From assembly GCA_024734495.1 (NCBI GenBank), contig JALMQS010000722.1, forward strand, positions 504,254-568,253: 64,000 bases of DNA, read 5' to 3'. The notes beneath the pieces are model-generated. The model was given only the letters and a program-made list of their open reading frames with translations. It made no database searches and was not told the origin of the DNA. Of this stretch, positions 43,401 to 54,590 are shown in pieces. The position numbers and the translations under genes are program-made. This DNA is from Forficula auricularia (Eukaryota; Arthropoda; Insecta; Dermaptera; Forficulidae). Every line of letters starts with the position of its first letter. Position 1 is the first letter of the stretch.

Positions 43401-44508
43401 TTGCCCGAAAGGTATGCTAATTTATAATATTTTTATTAGAAGCCCTTCTACAGCTTCATTGTTGCTATATTTTCTCATATAGTTTGTCTCTCGGTGAATA
43501 TTTATACATTTATTTATTATTTTCTGTTAGTTTATTTCACATATCTATTAAAAGGCCTTTTACAGCTTTATTATTGTTATCGTTTTTCTCATATAGTTTT
43601 TCTCTTGTTGAATAATTATACATTTATTTTTGTTAGCTCTATATATTTAAAAAAAGATAAAATAAAATAAATAGTAATAATAAGGGTCATAATAATATAA
43701 AATATAGGATTTTAAAATATATAAATACATATATATGAATGTGTAATTAAAACTGTAATGTATTCAGAAGTTCCAGGCGCTAATGACCTTGTCAGTCGAT
43801 GGCTTTAAACCCTCAATAATAATAATAAAATTTATAATTTTAAAATAATTTTAACATATTAAAAAATTACTGCAAATGAAAGTGCTGCTAACGAACCAAA
43901 ATAATATGTTTATTATAGGGTTTTAATTTTAAACACCTAATTCGGGGTAAATTAAAAGCAATTTTTTTTTTTAATTTGATTAAAATTATATTTATGAACT
44001 ATAAATTTTCATTTTTTATTCTGAGCCTTCGGTTGATTCTGAACAGCCTGTGTGTTATGCATTCGTTCGTAAGAGCTGCCAACTTGTTGCCTATCTACAG
44101 GCGTTTTTTTTTTAATTTGTTTTGCTTTGCCTATATAAATAATAATTTTTTAAATTTTTCCTAAAAAATAGATTTCGAAAATTAAACTATTCCAAAACTC
44201 GGTGTGTTGGCCGCAAAACTTCTGGAATTTTTACAACGTTATTTTTTCATAAAATAAAGCTATGTCTCCGGCTATAATCTGGCCTCTTCATCAATTTACA
44301 TTTCTTATTTATACATTTTAACTTAACCATAAAATACACACACATAAAGAATATAAAATAAAAATCCTCATAGGATCTGGATAAATGATTTTTGTTTAAG
44401 GATTCATAAAAATAGTTGACGTTGGCGATTTTGTATTTATGTAATTTTTTCAACCTAACTCTAATCAAAGTTACAACTATGAGCTTTTTATCAGTTGTTT
44501 ATATTATA
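43401..44508. other. Non-coding, with LINE-tail-like sequence
   Basis: 43440-43620 is a worn direct duplication (TCTACAGCTTCATTGTTGC / TTTACAGCTTTATTATTGT). 43775-43835 ends in an (AAT)n run after GTCAGTCGATGGCTTTAAAC, typical of a LINE 3' tail. No gene. Confidence 0.4.
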
Positions 44509-44529
44509 CACTGTGGTGAAAAAAAAGTG

Positions 44530-44939
44530 GAACACTTAGATTGATTCGGTGATTCGGTGTCAAAAGGGGGCCTGTCGCTGGTCTCCTTGACATCAACCCT
44601 AATTCCCGAGACGTCTTCTTATAGTCCAAACACTTAGGTTGACTTGTGGAGTTTCTAGAAGCCGCTGTTGAATTTGAGCTGCTGTACAATGCCGATCCCT
44701 CAATACCTTCAATAGTATGAATAGGTCATCTCTCTTATTTGAAGCTCTAATTCGACCAGATCCCGGTCTCCTGGCATAAGAGTTTTTTCTCTATATCGTT
44801 TTCCAGCTCTGTAGATACTTCCAACCGATGCTTTAAATCGTTGAACGGCATACCGATACGATCTTCCATCATTTATTAGAGCTACAGCTTGAGCTACTTC
44901 CTCGGTCTTTAGAGACATTATGCTTGGACAATATTTCAA
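44530..44939 (-). pseudogene. Tc1-like transposase, N-terminal DNA-binding part
   Basis: Minus strand: MSLKTEEVAQAVALINDGRS then YAVQRFKASVGSIYRAGKRY is the first helix-turn-helix of Tc1-type transposases. After a frameshift, VNLSVWTIRRRL and GLMSRRPATGPLLTPNHR form the second helix-turn-helix and the start of the linker. The frame then ends close to the left terminal repeat, so the catalytic domain was deleted. Confidence 0.8.
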
Positions 44940-45096
44940 ATGAAATTAAATTAAAAGATGAGATATTCAAATCGAACTGATAAATATTAAAATATCCAAT
45001 TTAATTCGATATTAGACGATAATCATTTAATACCATTCAATAAAGGGATCAGATTTCGAACCTGAAAATTTATGTTAGTTTAAATAAATTTAATTT

Positions 45097-45428
45097 CTTG
45101 ATTAGTTTTTTGAGAATTTTTTATTTAAATATATAACTAAATATAACTAAACTTCTTGAGGATACAAATTCTCATTTAAATAGGTGTTGGTTTTATTCTT
45201 TTTTGACAAAAAACACATTTTTATCATTTATTTTTCTTAATTTTATTTTATTGTTACCAGGAACGTTTAGACATAATAGAAAATGTCGAAACGTTCCTGG
45301 TAACAGTAAAATAAAATAAAGAAAAATAAATGATAAAAATGTGTTTTTTTGTCAAAAAAGAATAAAACCAACACCTATTTAAATGAGAATTTGTATCCTC
45401 AAGAAGTTTAGTTATATTTAGTTATATA
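45097..45428. mobile_element. Palindromic insertion with 18-bp duplication
   Basis: Long near-perfect palindrome (arms about 45120-45270 and 45285-45438, centre CATAATAGAAAATG). Flanked by TTTAAATAAATTTAATTT at 45079-45096 and 45429-45446. Next to the centre, GTCGAAACGTTCCTGG and its mirror resemble the 3' half of a hammerhead, but no CTGANGA core is left. About 23 single-copy bases precede the left arm. Confidence 0.75.
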
Positions 45429-45608
45429 TTTAAATAAATTTAATTTTAAAGGGCTTAAATTAAAGTAATACATTGTTTTCACTCTAAAAATGTTTAAAAA
45501 TATTTGTACAATCACAGAATATATTAAAAGTTTAAATATGTTTTTTTCTGAAAATTATTTGAAAAAACTAAATTTTTCTAAGTGTTCCAAATTTTTTGCA
45601 CCACACTG

Positions 45609-45964
45609 TAGTTTTACCTCAATTTTTGAAAATTCTCGGACCCTAGAGAAAATATTTTATACTTTTCTTCTTAACGCATTTTTATTTATTTATTTTTTTT
45701 TATTTCATAATTTCAAATAGAGATAGAGATCTCCATGTAATTTACAAAATTTATTCATATAGCTAATTATATTTCCTGAGGATGCTATTTGAAAAAATTG
45801 TATCATATAAATATTTAGTTCTATATTTTTAGATTCAAATTATTAAAAATCCTTTCTTATCGGTTATTCATGTAATTATAGGAATGCACTATCAAAATTT
45901 CAGTTCTCTAGGTCCAGCGGTTTAGTCTGTGCGTTGTCTATCACTAGGTCACGGCACTGTTTTA
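45609..45964. other. Non-coding, possible retroposon tail
   Basis: 45905-45960 (CCAGCGGTTTAGTCTGTGCG, then CACTAGGTCACGGCACTG, then TATATATAGAGA) resembles 3' ends of insect retroposons as I remember them. No second copy in the window. Confidence 0.35.
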
Positions 45965-46625
45965 TATATAGAGATCAAAGAAAAAATTAATGTAATTCCA
46001 ATAAGAATATTTTAACGGGAGCATGGGACGGGGCTGGAGCGGTTTTTTGGAGCAACTCAAAAAAGTGGTTGTTCCAAAAAACCTGCAACCCTGCAAAAAA
46101 CAGTTAAAGAAACCTTGTTTGGGTGTAAATTGATTTAGGAAACTTTTTCGGTGGTTCATCCTTAGAGTACCATTGGTAAGACAGTTTAGTATTGTCATTC
46201 AGAATCCACTTTTCATCACAGTGATGATCCGCTCGAAAAATGGTTCAATTTTCAATCGAGACAAGAGGGAAATCGCGATATTCAAGTTATAGAACTGATT
46301 GTGCTAGGTCAGTTTGTGTGGAATCCAATTATCCAGCTTCTTCGATTTTTCAATATGATGAAGGTGGTTTCTTGTGGTTATTCTGAAACATTGAGTTGTC
46401 TGGCTATTTCTGCACAAGTTTGATGCGGATCAGTCTCTATGATTTCCGACCGGACGGCGTCATCGACAACTTCCGTTCTTCCACTTTGAGGTTCATCCGT
46501 GAGATTCATCCCCTTTAAAAACCAAAATTGCGCCTTTCGATCAAAGAGGGCATCTTCCGCAAACACCAGTGAAGTTTATTCGACTTCTCTGGATTTTAGG
46601 CCTAATTTAAATTCGTAAAACAAAA
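45965..46625 (-). pseudogene. mariner transposase relic
   Basis: Minus strand: FAEDALFDRKAQFWF, DEPQSGRTEVVDD and DPHQTCAEIARQLNVSE are the mariner first domain and second helix-turn-helix. After stops and frame changes come ENWIPHKLS (for WVPHEL), a degraded DEKWIL block with the first Asp, and a worn central region ending near 45965. The C-terminal catalytic part and both ends are missing. Fourth mariner lineage here. Confidence 0.75.
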
Positions 46626-46844
46626 TTTAACGATTTTGCTTCTTTTAAGCGATCATAGTAATAATTTTTTTTCAGCTGAATATCAAGAGGATTAAGTTTG
46701 AAAAACAAACAAAACAAATATGTATACTAGGTATGTCTGGTTAGTATATAAATTAGAGGTGTGTAAAGAAGGGATTAAAAGAAAAACGATAGCACACCTG
46801 GTATTATTAAAATTTTTTAGAGAATTTAGAAGAAAAAAACGACT

Positions 46845-47521
46845 TCAAATTTTTTTGAAGTCGGTGCCAAAGATATACATTTTATGAAACGCTGTCGACA
46901 GATCGTTTTGCTGGTAATGAAGAAAACACCGCGTAAGCTCGCTTATATAATTTCTTTAGCAACGACTTCAAAAAGTGAATTCATGAAAAAATTTCGTCAT
47001 TTATTTGTAACTAAATCAGATAATTATTTTATACCTTTTATTGCATTTTATTTGATTTTTGAGTTGTATTATTTTGTTTGATGAATTTAATTTTTTTGAA
47101 GTCGGTTTTTTTTCTAAAAATTATTTTAATTTTTCTCTTTTAGTGATGTTGACAATAGTGAGACTTGATTAAGATCATACCCTGCATGCATCTCGTAAGA
47201 GAAAGATTCGTGTGAATAAATCAGAAAATGATAATAAAATTCAATTCATAAATTAAGGAATTCTCTCGAAACGTTAGCGGGCTTTAAATGAACGTTTTAA
47301 GATTGTTTTTTTAAAGATTTTATTTTATTATAATTTCAATTGTTTGTTCATATAAATTGGAGATTTCCGCTATTTTGTCATTGATCATATCATCAGAACT
47401 TGACCAAATTAATATGGTACCAATTGGAAACTATACTGAACCCAATGCAAAAAAATCATCAAAATCTGTTAACAAAAATCAGTCGAATTGAGAACCTTCT
47501 CCTTTTTTGAAGTTGGTTAAA
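46845..47521. repeat. Foldback-family copy without the tandem block
   Basis: Starts with one arm (TTTTTTGAAGTCGGTGCC) and the loop (GTCGACAGATCGTTTTGCTG), then the other arm to GAAGTCGGTTTTTT, then the body through AATTGGAGATTTCCGC and ATATCATCAGAACTTGACC to TTTTTTGAAGTTGGTTAAAA. It corresponds to the 17096-20789 copy but has no 419-bp units, giving the empty site. Confidence 0.8.
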
Positions 47522-48163
47522 AATATTATCTACACTATCAGTTGATATTGACTTTTTTATTATATCTTAAATTTTTCTTTAAATTTTATTTAAAATTTTT
47601 TGCATTTTTGGGTTTATTTTTCCGACAGAATGCCTAATTACACTGCCCAACATCACCGTTTCTTGCTTGTTTTCCCCAACCACTAGGCAAACGTGTACTT
47701 CAGGGAATTATATAATTAATAATTAAACACAACTTCATAATGCATTAAGCAGGAAATGCTAAACTTTCACTTATTCCAAAAGTCTGATTAAATTTTCCTT
47801 CCTTTTACAACTACCTACATGTTATGTGAGGTCAAATGTTCTTGATAAACTTCCATCAAAACAAAATATTGCAACAGGTTGAATCTGGAAGCGAATAAAA
47901 GAATCTAGCTAGCTCTCTTTATATGACCAAAAATTTAAAACCATCTTATTGGATGAAAAAGTTAAAACTTTTTAAAGAAAGCATATTTCTATGATTTACT
48001 GAGTATTTCTTCAGTGAACGGTTTGAGTATATAAACTGAAACTTGGAACAATAGTGCATATTAGGGTATACTTTAATGCCAAATTTAATTTCAACTTTTT
48101 CTGATTTTCTGAAATATCAAATCAGAAGCTCTTGAATCTAGAAATCAGAAAATCTAATCAATT
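47522..48163. other. Non-coding stretch
   Basis: AT-rich, nothing recognised on either strand. Confidence 0.4.
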
Positions 48164-49886
48164 TTTAACCGACTTCAAAAAAGGAGGAGGTTATCAATTC
48201 GACTGAATTTGTGTGTGTCTATGTTACCTGATTTCTTCGTCAATTATGAACCGAATTTGATGATTTTTTTTTGCTTTGGGTTCAGTATACATAGTTTCCT
48301 ATTGGTACCATATACATTTCATTGGTATTGGACCCTTTTAACCGACTTCAAAAAAAGGAGGAGGTTCTCTATTCGACTGAATTTTTTTTTTTTTTTGTGC
48401 CTATGTTACCTCATATCTCCGCTAATTGTAAACCGATTTTGGAATTTTTTTTGCATTGGGTCCAGTATACTTTCCGATTGGTCCCATTTTTTTTCGTTGG
48501 TATTAGACCTTTTTTGTTAGGTTTGTTCAGGACTAACTTCCTTGTTTATGAACCGATTTCGATGATTCTTTTTTTATTGGAAATGGGGTATCTTACGGAT
48601 GGTACAATATTAATTTGGTCAAGTTCTGATGATAGGATCACTATTAATAACATCACTAAAAAGAGAAAAATAAAAATTTTTAAGAAAAAAATAAAACCGA
48701 CTTCAAAAAAATTAAATGCAACAAATAAAATACACTAAGGTATAAAATAATTATTATCTTATTTAGTTACAACTAAACGACGAAATATTAACATGAAATT
48801 ACTTTTTTAAGTCGGTGCCAAACATTTACCTTTTAAGAATCGCACTCGACGGATCTTACTTAGTACGTTTGGTGGGTACGCTCGCTTATAGGTATAGTTT
48901 GTTTGGCACCGACTTCAAAAAGTACTTTCATGTTAATATTTCGTCGTTTAGTTGTAACTAAATAAGATAATAATTATTTTATACCTTTTAGTGTATTTTT
49001 TGTTATGTATGTTAGCGCATAACTTCTTTGTTTATCAACCGATTTTAATGATTCTTTCTACGTTTGGATCAGTTTAGCTCCAAGGTAGTCAGAATATCTA
49101 ACTATTTATTTATTTTATGTATCTTCAGCGTGAGCTTATTGCCTCATGGACCGATTTCGATGATTCTTTTTTTATTGGAAATGGGATATCTTAGGGGTGG
49201 TCTCATATTAATTTGGTCAAGTTCTAATGATATGATCAATGATGAAATAACGTAAATCTCTTCCAATTCTTATGAGCAAATAATCGAAATTAAAATAAAT
49301 AAAATCTTTTACAAAAAAACAATCTTAAAACGTTCATTTAAAGCCCGCAAACGTTTCGAGAGAATTCCTTTATTTATGAATTGAATTTTATTATCATTTT
49401 CTGATTCATTCACACGAATCTTTCTCTTACGAGATGCAGGCAAAATATTATTTTAAAACACTTATTAACATCACTGAAAAGAGAAAAATAAAATTAATTT
49501 TTAGAAAAAAAAATATAAAACCGACTTCAAAAAAATTAAATGCAAAAAATAAAATAATAACTCAAAAATCAAATAAAATGCACTAAAATGTATAAAATAA
49601 TTATCTAATTTAGTTACAACAAAACGACGAAATTTTTACATGAAATCACTTTTTGAAGTCGGTGCTAAACAAATTATATAAGCCAAACGTACTAAGTAAG
49701 ATTTGTTGAGTGCGATTCATAAAATGTGTGTTTGGCACCGACTTCAAAAAGTGATTTCATGTAAAAGTTTCATCGTTTAGTTGTAACTAAATTAGATAAT
49801 TATTTTATCCCTATTAGTGCATTCTATTTGATTTTTGAGTTCTTATTATTTTATTTGTTGCATTTAATTTTTTTGAAGTCGGTTTC
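48164..49886. repeat. Cluster of nested foldback-family copies
   Basis: Ends TTTTAACCGACTTCAAAAAA at 48165 and again at about 48339, a palindrome at 48690-49000, a reversed body segment at 49140-49440 (GAACTTGACC in inverse, then GCCCGCAAACGTTTCGAGAG) and a second palindrome at 49516-49886. Repeated AGGAGGAGGTT blocks follow the ACCGACTTC ends. The plus-strand reading frames here are products of the repeat and occur in several copies; no protein function is indicated. Confidence 0.75.
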
Positions 49887-50642
49887 ATAAAAAATATTTT
49901 TTATTTATGAATATGAGCATATAGTGACATAATAAATCTTTCTACGACCTTTTGTCCATGAGCTATAGTGGGTGTCGAAATTTAGACAGGTTTTATTTTC
50001 GAATCAATTTATATTTATTTTCTATAAAAATCTAATATTGTGTAGTGCTGTTTGAAATTCTTGTTTGTTATCTCGGAGGTCAAGTACAGTTTGATGGTAT
50101 TATTTTCAAGCAGTGGCTTACACGAGGGAGCAAACCTGTTCTTTCCCAAAAGTGAGAGAGCTTATCTAACGTATGCTCGTTCCCAGGAGGCTTGCACTGA
50201 GTTTGACCTGAGCCCTGGGCTATTTGGCCCTGCCAGTCTCAAACTCCTTCCATTTTCCTTGGGGAACAAATTAATGGCTACGACTAGTATTTTCCAGATG
50301 GCAAATCAATTGTAATCTCTATCGAATTCGAATACATTAATTGCCTAAAATATATGTCAAATTGATTTATTTTAAATCTATTATCAATCTTGAAAAGCTT
50401 TACCAGTTAAATTATTAGAAAGACTCTGTTTCGCAGCATTCCGCACATTTTGAGGTTTGTTTAGTTTAATATATTACTTACCTAGCTTATCAAATTATTA
50501 TTGAAATAAAATAATACTTTATTTAGTAGGTTTTTCAATTTCTTAAAATCAAATATCTGGAACCAAAAAAATAATGAACTGCCTAAGGGCTAAAATAAAA
50601 ATTTAAACTTTTCGAAATAACAATTGGGATTTCTAAATAAAT
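49887..50642. other. Non-coding; one unassigned frame
   Basis: An 87-codon plus-strand frame at 50052-50315 lies in a less AT-rich island (GGGAGCAAACCTGTTCTTTC, CCTGAGCCCTGGGC). I recognise no domain. It could be an exon, a repeat or chance. Confidence 0.35.
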
Positions 50643-50732
50643 ATTATGTAGGTATGCAATTGGATGTTGATGAAGGCAGTCCACGTGGTTGTAAAAATAA
50701 GACTATAATGGTTTTATTATTTTACATTTATT

Positions 50733-50780
50733 CGTTAAACCGACGTTTCGGTGATTTATTATCTCCTTCTTCAGGTAACG
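50733..50780 (-). ncRNA. Hammerhead-ribozyme-like motif, left arm
   Basis: Minus strand: CGTTAC, CTGAAGA core (plus 50768-50774), an extra A, stem II GGaGAT/ATCaCC with one mismatch, GAAA, AC/GT with a GTC triplet, then GGTTTAACG. Stem I can form CGTTA..C with G..TAACG and small bulges. Core complete. Confidence 0.75.
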
Positions 50781-50963
50781 AAAAGTCAATGAAGTAGTTC
50801 AAATCATAATTACTTCTGTCTCTTTGACAATGCCAGAAAACATTATAAAAAATTTTCATCTCGAATAGAAAAAAGCAATGAAAATTTTTTATAATGTTTT
50901 CTTGGCATTGTCAAAGAAGGAGACAGGAAGTAATTATGATTTGAACTACTTTCATTGACTTTT

Positions 50964-51012
50964 CGTTACCCTGAAGAGGGAGAGAATAAATCTCCGAAAC
51001 GTCGGTTTAACG
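50964..51012 (+). ncRNA. Hammerhead-ribozyme-like motif, right arm
   Basis: Stem I CGTTACC (50964-50970) with GGT(TT)AACG (51004-51012): seven pairs with a TT bulge. Core CTGAAGA (50971-50977), an extra G, stem II GGAGA/TCTCC (50979-50995), GAAA (50996-50999), AC/GT stem III (50999-51002), cleavage base C51003. This is the best-formed motif in the window. Confidence 0.8.
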
Positions 51013-51092
51013 AATAAATGTAAAATAATAAAACCATTATAGTCTTATTTTTTACAACCACCGTGGACTGCCTTCATCAACATCCAATTGCA

Positions 51093-51659
51093 TATTTATA
51101 CAGAAAAACGCTATCAATTATGTAGGTATTTTAGACTTTTATTTAATTGTATGTTAATTTTTTACTCTTTTAGGGTTCCATTTAAAAAGTAAAACAGGAC
51201 CCTATTCGTGAAGATACAATAGCCGGGCACACGTAGAGGATTTTCAAAGGATCTCGCCTGCCGGCCGGATAAGTCGTCCGGGCCCTGCAACCCGGCCTCC
51301 CACACAACAGATATGCTAATGCACACTAATCTCAAGATTTGACCTTTACCTTTCCTGGCGTGCCTGATGCATAGAGGGCCAGTTCTTTTAGTTAATGGAG
51401 AAATCCTTCACATTTTGAAGGGACCGATGCGCAAGCCCGGCCTATTATAGCCATATGAAATCCTAGTGAAAGATCTTAGGCGACGTTAAGGTTCTATACA
51501 AAAGTATGTTGAGAATATAAAGAATTTCAGGCTTAATTGATTTTTTAATAACCTTTTTGATATTTGCACAAATATAAATACTATCTATATGTATTTGACT
51601 ATATTAACCTAATTAAGACAAAAAGTACATATCAAATATCAAAATAACAAATAAATAAA
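51093..51659. other. Non-coding stretch with a GC-rich island
   Basis: 51235-51310 (GCCTGCCGGCCGGATAAG, GGGCCCTGCAACCCGGCC) is unusually GC-rich for the area. No coding or RNA gene recognised. Confidence 0.35.
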
Positions 51660-51668
51660 TTAAATTTG

Positions 51669-51974
51669 TAAATGGAAGGAGACAATAAAAGAGTGTGTCT
51701 TCAACTGGAATTATAAATTTTATTTATTTATAACGAGACTATAGTTTCGAGGGCTTTGCCCTAACCTAACCACATGAAAGATTTTAACCTTTCATTCATA
51801 AATTAAATCCTGTGAATCCATTGTAATAGACTGATGAAGAGGGCAAAGCCCTCGAAAATATATTATAGTCTCGTTATAAATAAATAAAATTTATAATTCC
51901 AGCAGAAGATACACTCTTTTATTGTCTCCTTCAATATATAAAAATTCTGCTACTCTCGGCAAAAAACTTTCAAT
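51669..51974 (+). mobile_element. Hammerhead foldback insertion with 9-bp duplication
   Basis: Flanked by TTAAATTTG at 51660-51668 and 51975-51983. Contains an inverted half-copy (GGAAGGAGACAATAAAAGAG to GGGCTTTGCCCT), a spacer, then the full module with a hammerhead (51821-51879), TATAATTCCAGCAGAAG, TCTCCTTC and TCTGCTACTCTCGGC. Confidence 0.75.
51821..51879 (+). ncRNA. Hammerhead-like motif with an enlarged stem III
   Basis: Canonical CTGATGA, an extra A, GAGGGC/GCCCTC and GAAA, but the ACTATAGT stem III is replaced by AATATATTATAGT before GTC. Stem I sequences TTGTAATAGA and TCGTTATAA are intact. On the opposite strand at 51732-51760 a half motif lacks CTGATGA. Confidence 0.65.
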
Positions 51975-51983
51975 TTAAATTTG

Positions 51984-53560
51984 AAAAAATACAAAAAATT
52001 TTTCCCCCTAAGTGGATTGACAAAAGACTCTGAAATTCTTAAATTTATATTATGTTTTTATAGATTATTATTTTTATTTTTTATTTATTTATTTTATTAT
52101 TTATTTATTGATACAATAAATAAATTTTGACCAAAAAAATTGAGGCTAATTTGGACACAAAGACAATTTGTATAAAATATTTAATTTCTTTGGTGTTGCA
52201 TTTTAAATCTTAGAAAAAACAACTTTTATTTCAGTTTTTTCACGCTTTATTTAATTAATAATTTTATTTTCTTGGTAACTTTGAAAATAGAAAAAAAAAT
52301 TGGGCCCCCTCGCCCGGACTAAACGTGGTGAGGTTCGGTTCGGTTCAGTTCGTATACCTATATTTCGGAAGGGCTTTTAGAAAGTTCGGTTGGCGTTAGC
52401 CGAACTGAATATATCCTAACCGAACCGAACCGGCTGCGACTTGCACTTATCCGACGTTTCGGTTTTATACAAAAGTGTGTTGAGAATATAAAAAATTATA
52501 TTCTCAACTACTGATAGGTTCGGTTCTAAAAAAAGTTCGTTGAGTTAAGAAAAATTACGATTTTTCAATTGTCGGGACTTTGGGCTGTCGGGATTTGGGG
52601 TGAACCCATAAAATCGATATAGCAGGAATCAAAAATGTGAAAAACCATAATAATATAAAATTAAATGATGAGAAGAATATCATTAAATTTACTTTATATT
52701 GTAAGTGAAAGAAAAATGTTATCTATTTATTTATTTTCATTAAATGTTTCTTCCCAAGGCTTCGGCCATAGAAGAGTATCTTGACATTTCCAATTCCAAT
52801 AACCCTTGTTGAGGCTGACGCTCTGCGAAAGAATAACCAGCGATGCGTCTCTTTTTTTATCATTTGGATTTCTTTCGTTTATCTCTCGTATTTTTCACTT
52901 TTGCAAGCACAGACAGACCCGTTCTGCTGAAGCATATTCGATTTTAAACTTTCATATGGCGAAATATGTGTGATACTTCTTCACTGTCATTGAATTTGTA
53001 CCCATCGTCTGGAACGGTCCATTCCTCAGTCCCTAAGGCCATCTATTTCACTTAGTTCTTATATTACAAAAAAAAAAAAAACAGGAGAATAAAAATCAAT
53101 AATTTATTTTTCTTAATTTTCAAGGTCTCATCAATTTTCGAAATCCATCTCTAAATTTTAAATCCTATATTTGAGCAAAATTAATTGCAGTCTGAAGGAT
53201 TTCTTAGGCTTAAATTATTCTTAAATTAATTAGTTTTTCTTAAATTGATCTTTAGATAATTGAAGAAAATGTTCCTGTTTGACCCCATAAATTGCATTTG
53301 AACTTTAAGTATTCTTCTCATTTTCACAGAACGCCCCTTGCCGCTTTAAGTCAAATTCATCGGGGAAAATTCACCTCGGGCAAATTCATCGCATGTCAGA
53401 TCATTAGTAGTATTTTTTTTTCAAAGTGATTTTGAAATATATTCCTTAAAATGTTAATGTATATTCACAATATATTTAAAGGATAGGTAATATTCAAACA
53501 AAAAATGAAGGAATTCTTAATGGAAAAATAAATTATATTTAATCACTTCTTTATTATAAT
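51984..53560. other. Non-coding; contains a GGTTC-rich hairpin
   Basis: 52330-52430 has GGTTCGGTTCGGTTCAGTTC followed some 50 bases on by CGAACTGAA and CTAACCGAACCGAACC, an inverted simple repeat able to form a hairpin. The rest is AT-rich with no recognised gene. Confidence 0.45.
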
Positions 53561-53579
53561 TATGTTTATTTTTCGTTTT

Positions 53580-54590
53580 GTTTTTACAAAGTTGCCTGGG
53601 TATTAACCCAAGACAAAAATGTATTTACAAAGGTTGTTATATATACAATATTTACAAAGGAATGTAATGTAAGTCCGGCTTTATGGATGGAAATCAATGC
53701 ATGACACTGGAGACTCAAAAATTTTCGAACAATGTTCGCATCTCCCAATAATGCGACCTTCTGACAAGTTCTCATGTGTCCTTCGTCCAATTGAATTTTT
53801 GATTTTGAAACCTTCCAATCCTTCGTGACCTGAACATTTGCGGACACCACCACTGGGACTAAGTCCACCCCTGAAGCTTATACAAATCTTTTAGCTCGAC
53901 AGAAAGCGCTTGGTACTTCCTCTTCTTTGCAGCGATTGTTGACAAAAGCTTGTCATCCGCGGGAAACGCAACATCAATAATTATTGCCTTTTTTTATTTT
54001 TATCAAACAGGACAATGTCGGGCCCATTTGGTTCAACTGTTCTATCAGTTGTGATGGCACAGCCCACATAATTTGCGCTCGATAATTGCAGATTACTGTC
54101 TCAGGCCTACATTTGTAATAAGGTTGTTCTTCTTCTATTAGATTGTATCTCTTTGCCAATGCTTGATGTCTACATTATTGTGCCTTTGTAGATATTCAGT
54201 CAGAGCCAGTGGTGGGAAATCACAGCAAATATGTTGTATTGATTCATTGGTGGTTTTACATAAACGATATCTACTGTCGATCCTCTGACCCATGATGTGT
54301 CTTTGGTAAGCTCGTGCCTTTATCACAAGGTCCTGGATTGCGAAAAGGAAACCCTCTGTCTCTCCATAAAGGCCTCCTGTTCTGAGCCATCCCGTAGAAC
54401 CTTCTTCATCAACATCATCTGTCGCCAGAGCAGCAAAATATCTACCATGGAGTTCTTTCCCCTTCCAGTCATTAATGCGATATTGATGTTTTAAATATTG
54501 AAACTCTTTATTTTCCTGGGCTAAATCCAGCGGACTCATATTCTTATCTCGACAGCAGATGCTCTTGCAGAGTGCAGAGTGTAGTTATTA
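53580..54590 (-). pseudogene. Non-LTR element with restriction-like endonuclease, C-terminal part
   Basis: Minus strand: KARAYQRHIMGQ then CRLCKTTNESIQHICCDFP (a Cys..Cys..His..Cys knuckle) then YLQRHNNVDIKHW. After a frame change comes a block ending P-D-I-V-L-F-D, then LIDVAFPAD-like residues, and finally GVDLVPVVVSANVQVTKDWK and MRTCQKVALLG. This order (CCHC knuckle, then PD..D endonuclease, then the V-P-V-V block) is that of R2/R4-type non-LTR elements, which use this nuclease to nick the target. Several frameshifts; RT absent, 5'-truncated near 54590. Confidence 0.8.

Larger units (their letters stand above)
44509..45608 (-). mobile_element. Tc1-like element, deleted, hosting a palindrome
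   Basis: The left end CACTGTGGTGAAAAAAAAGT and the complement of the right end CAGTGTGGTGCAAAAAATTT, both continuing to TGGAACACTTAG, are flanked by TA (44507-44508, 45609-45610). It contains the N-terminal part of a Tc1-like transposase and a 332-bp palindromic insertion (45097-45428), but no DDE catalytic region. Confidence 0.85.
50656..51116. mobile_element. Palindromic insertion with a hammerhead motif in each arm
   Basis: Arms of about 205 bp (50656-50861 and 50880-51092), nearly perfect complements, with a short centre and a 25-bp single-copy tail at the right (51092-51116). Flanked by ATTATGTAGGTAT at 50643-50655 and 51117-51129. Each arm carries a hammerhead-like motif directed away from the centre. 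No Pol III promoter or coding sequence. Confidence 0.85.

Noticed and set aside
48209..49255. Protein-coding genes in the phenylalanine- and leucine-rich plus-strand frames
   Set aside because: The frames arise from the foldback repeat, recur with unrelated endings in other copies (for example minus strand 20556-20750) and consist of T-rich low-complexity codons.
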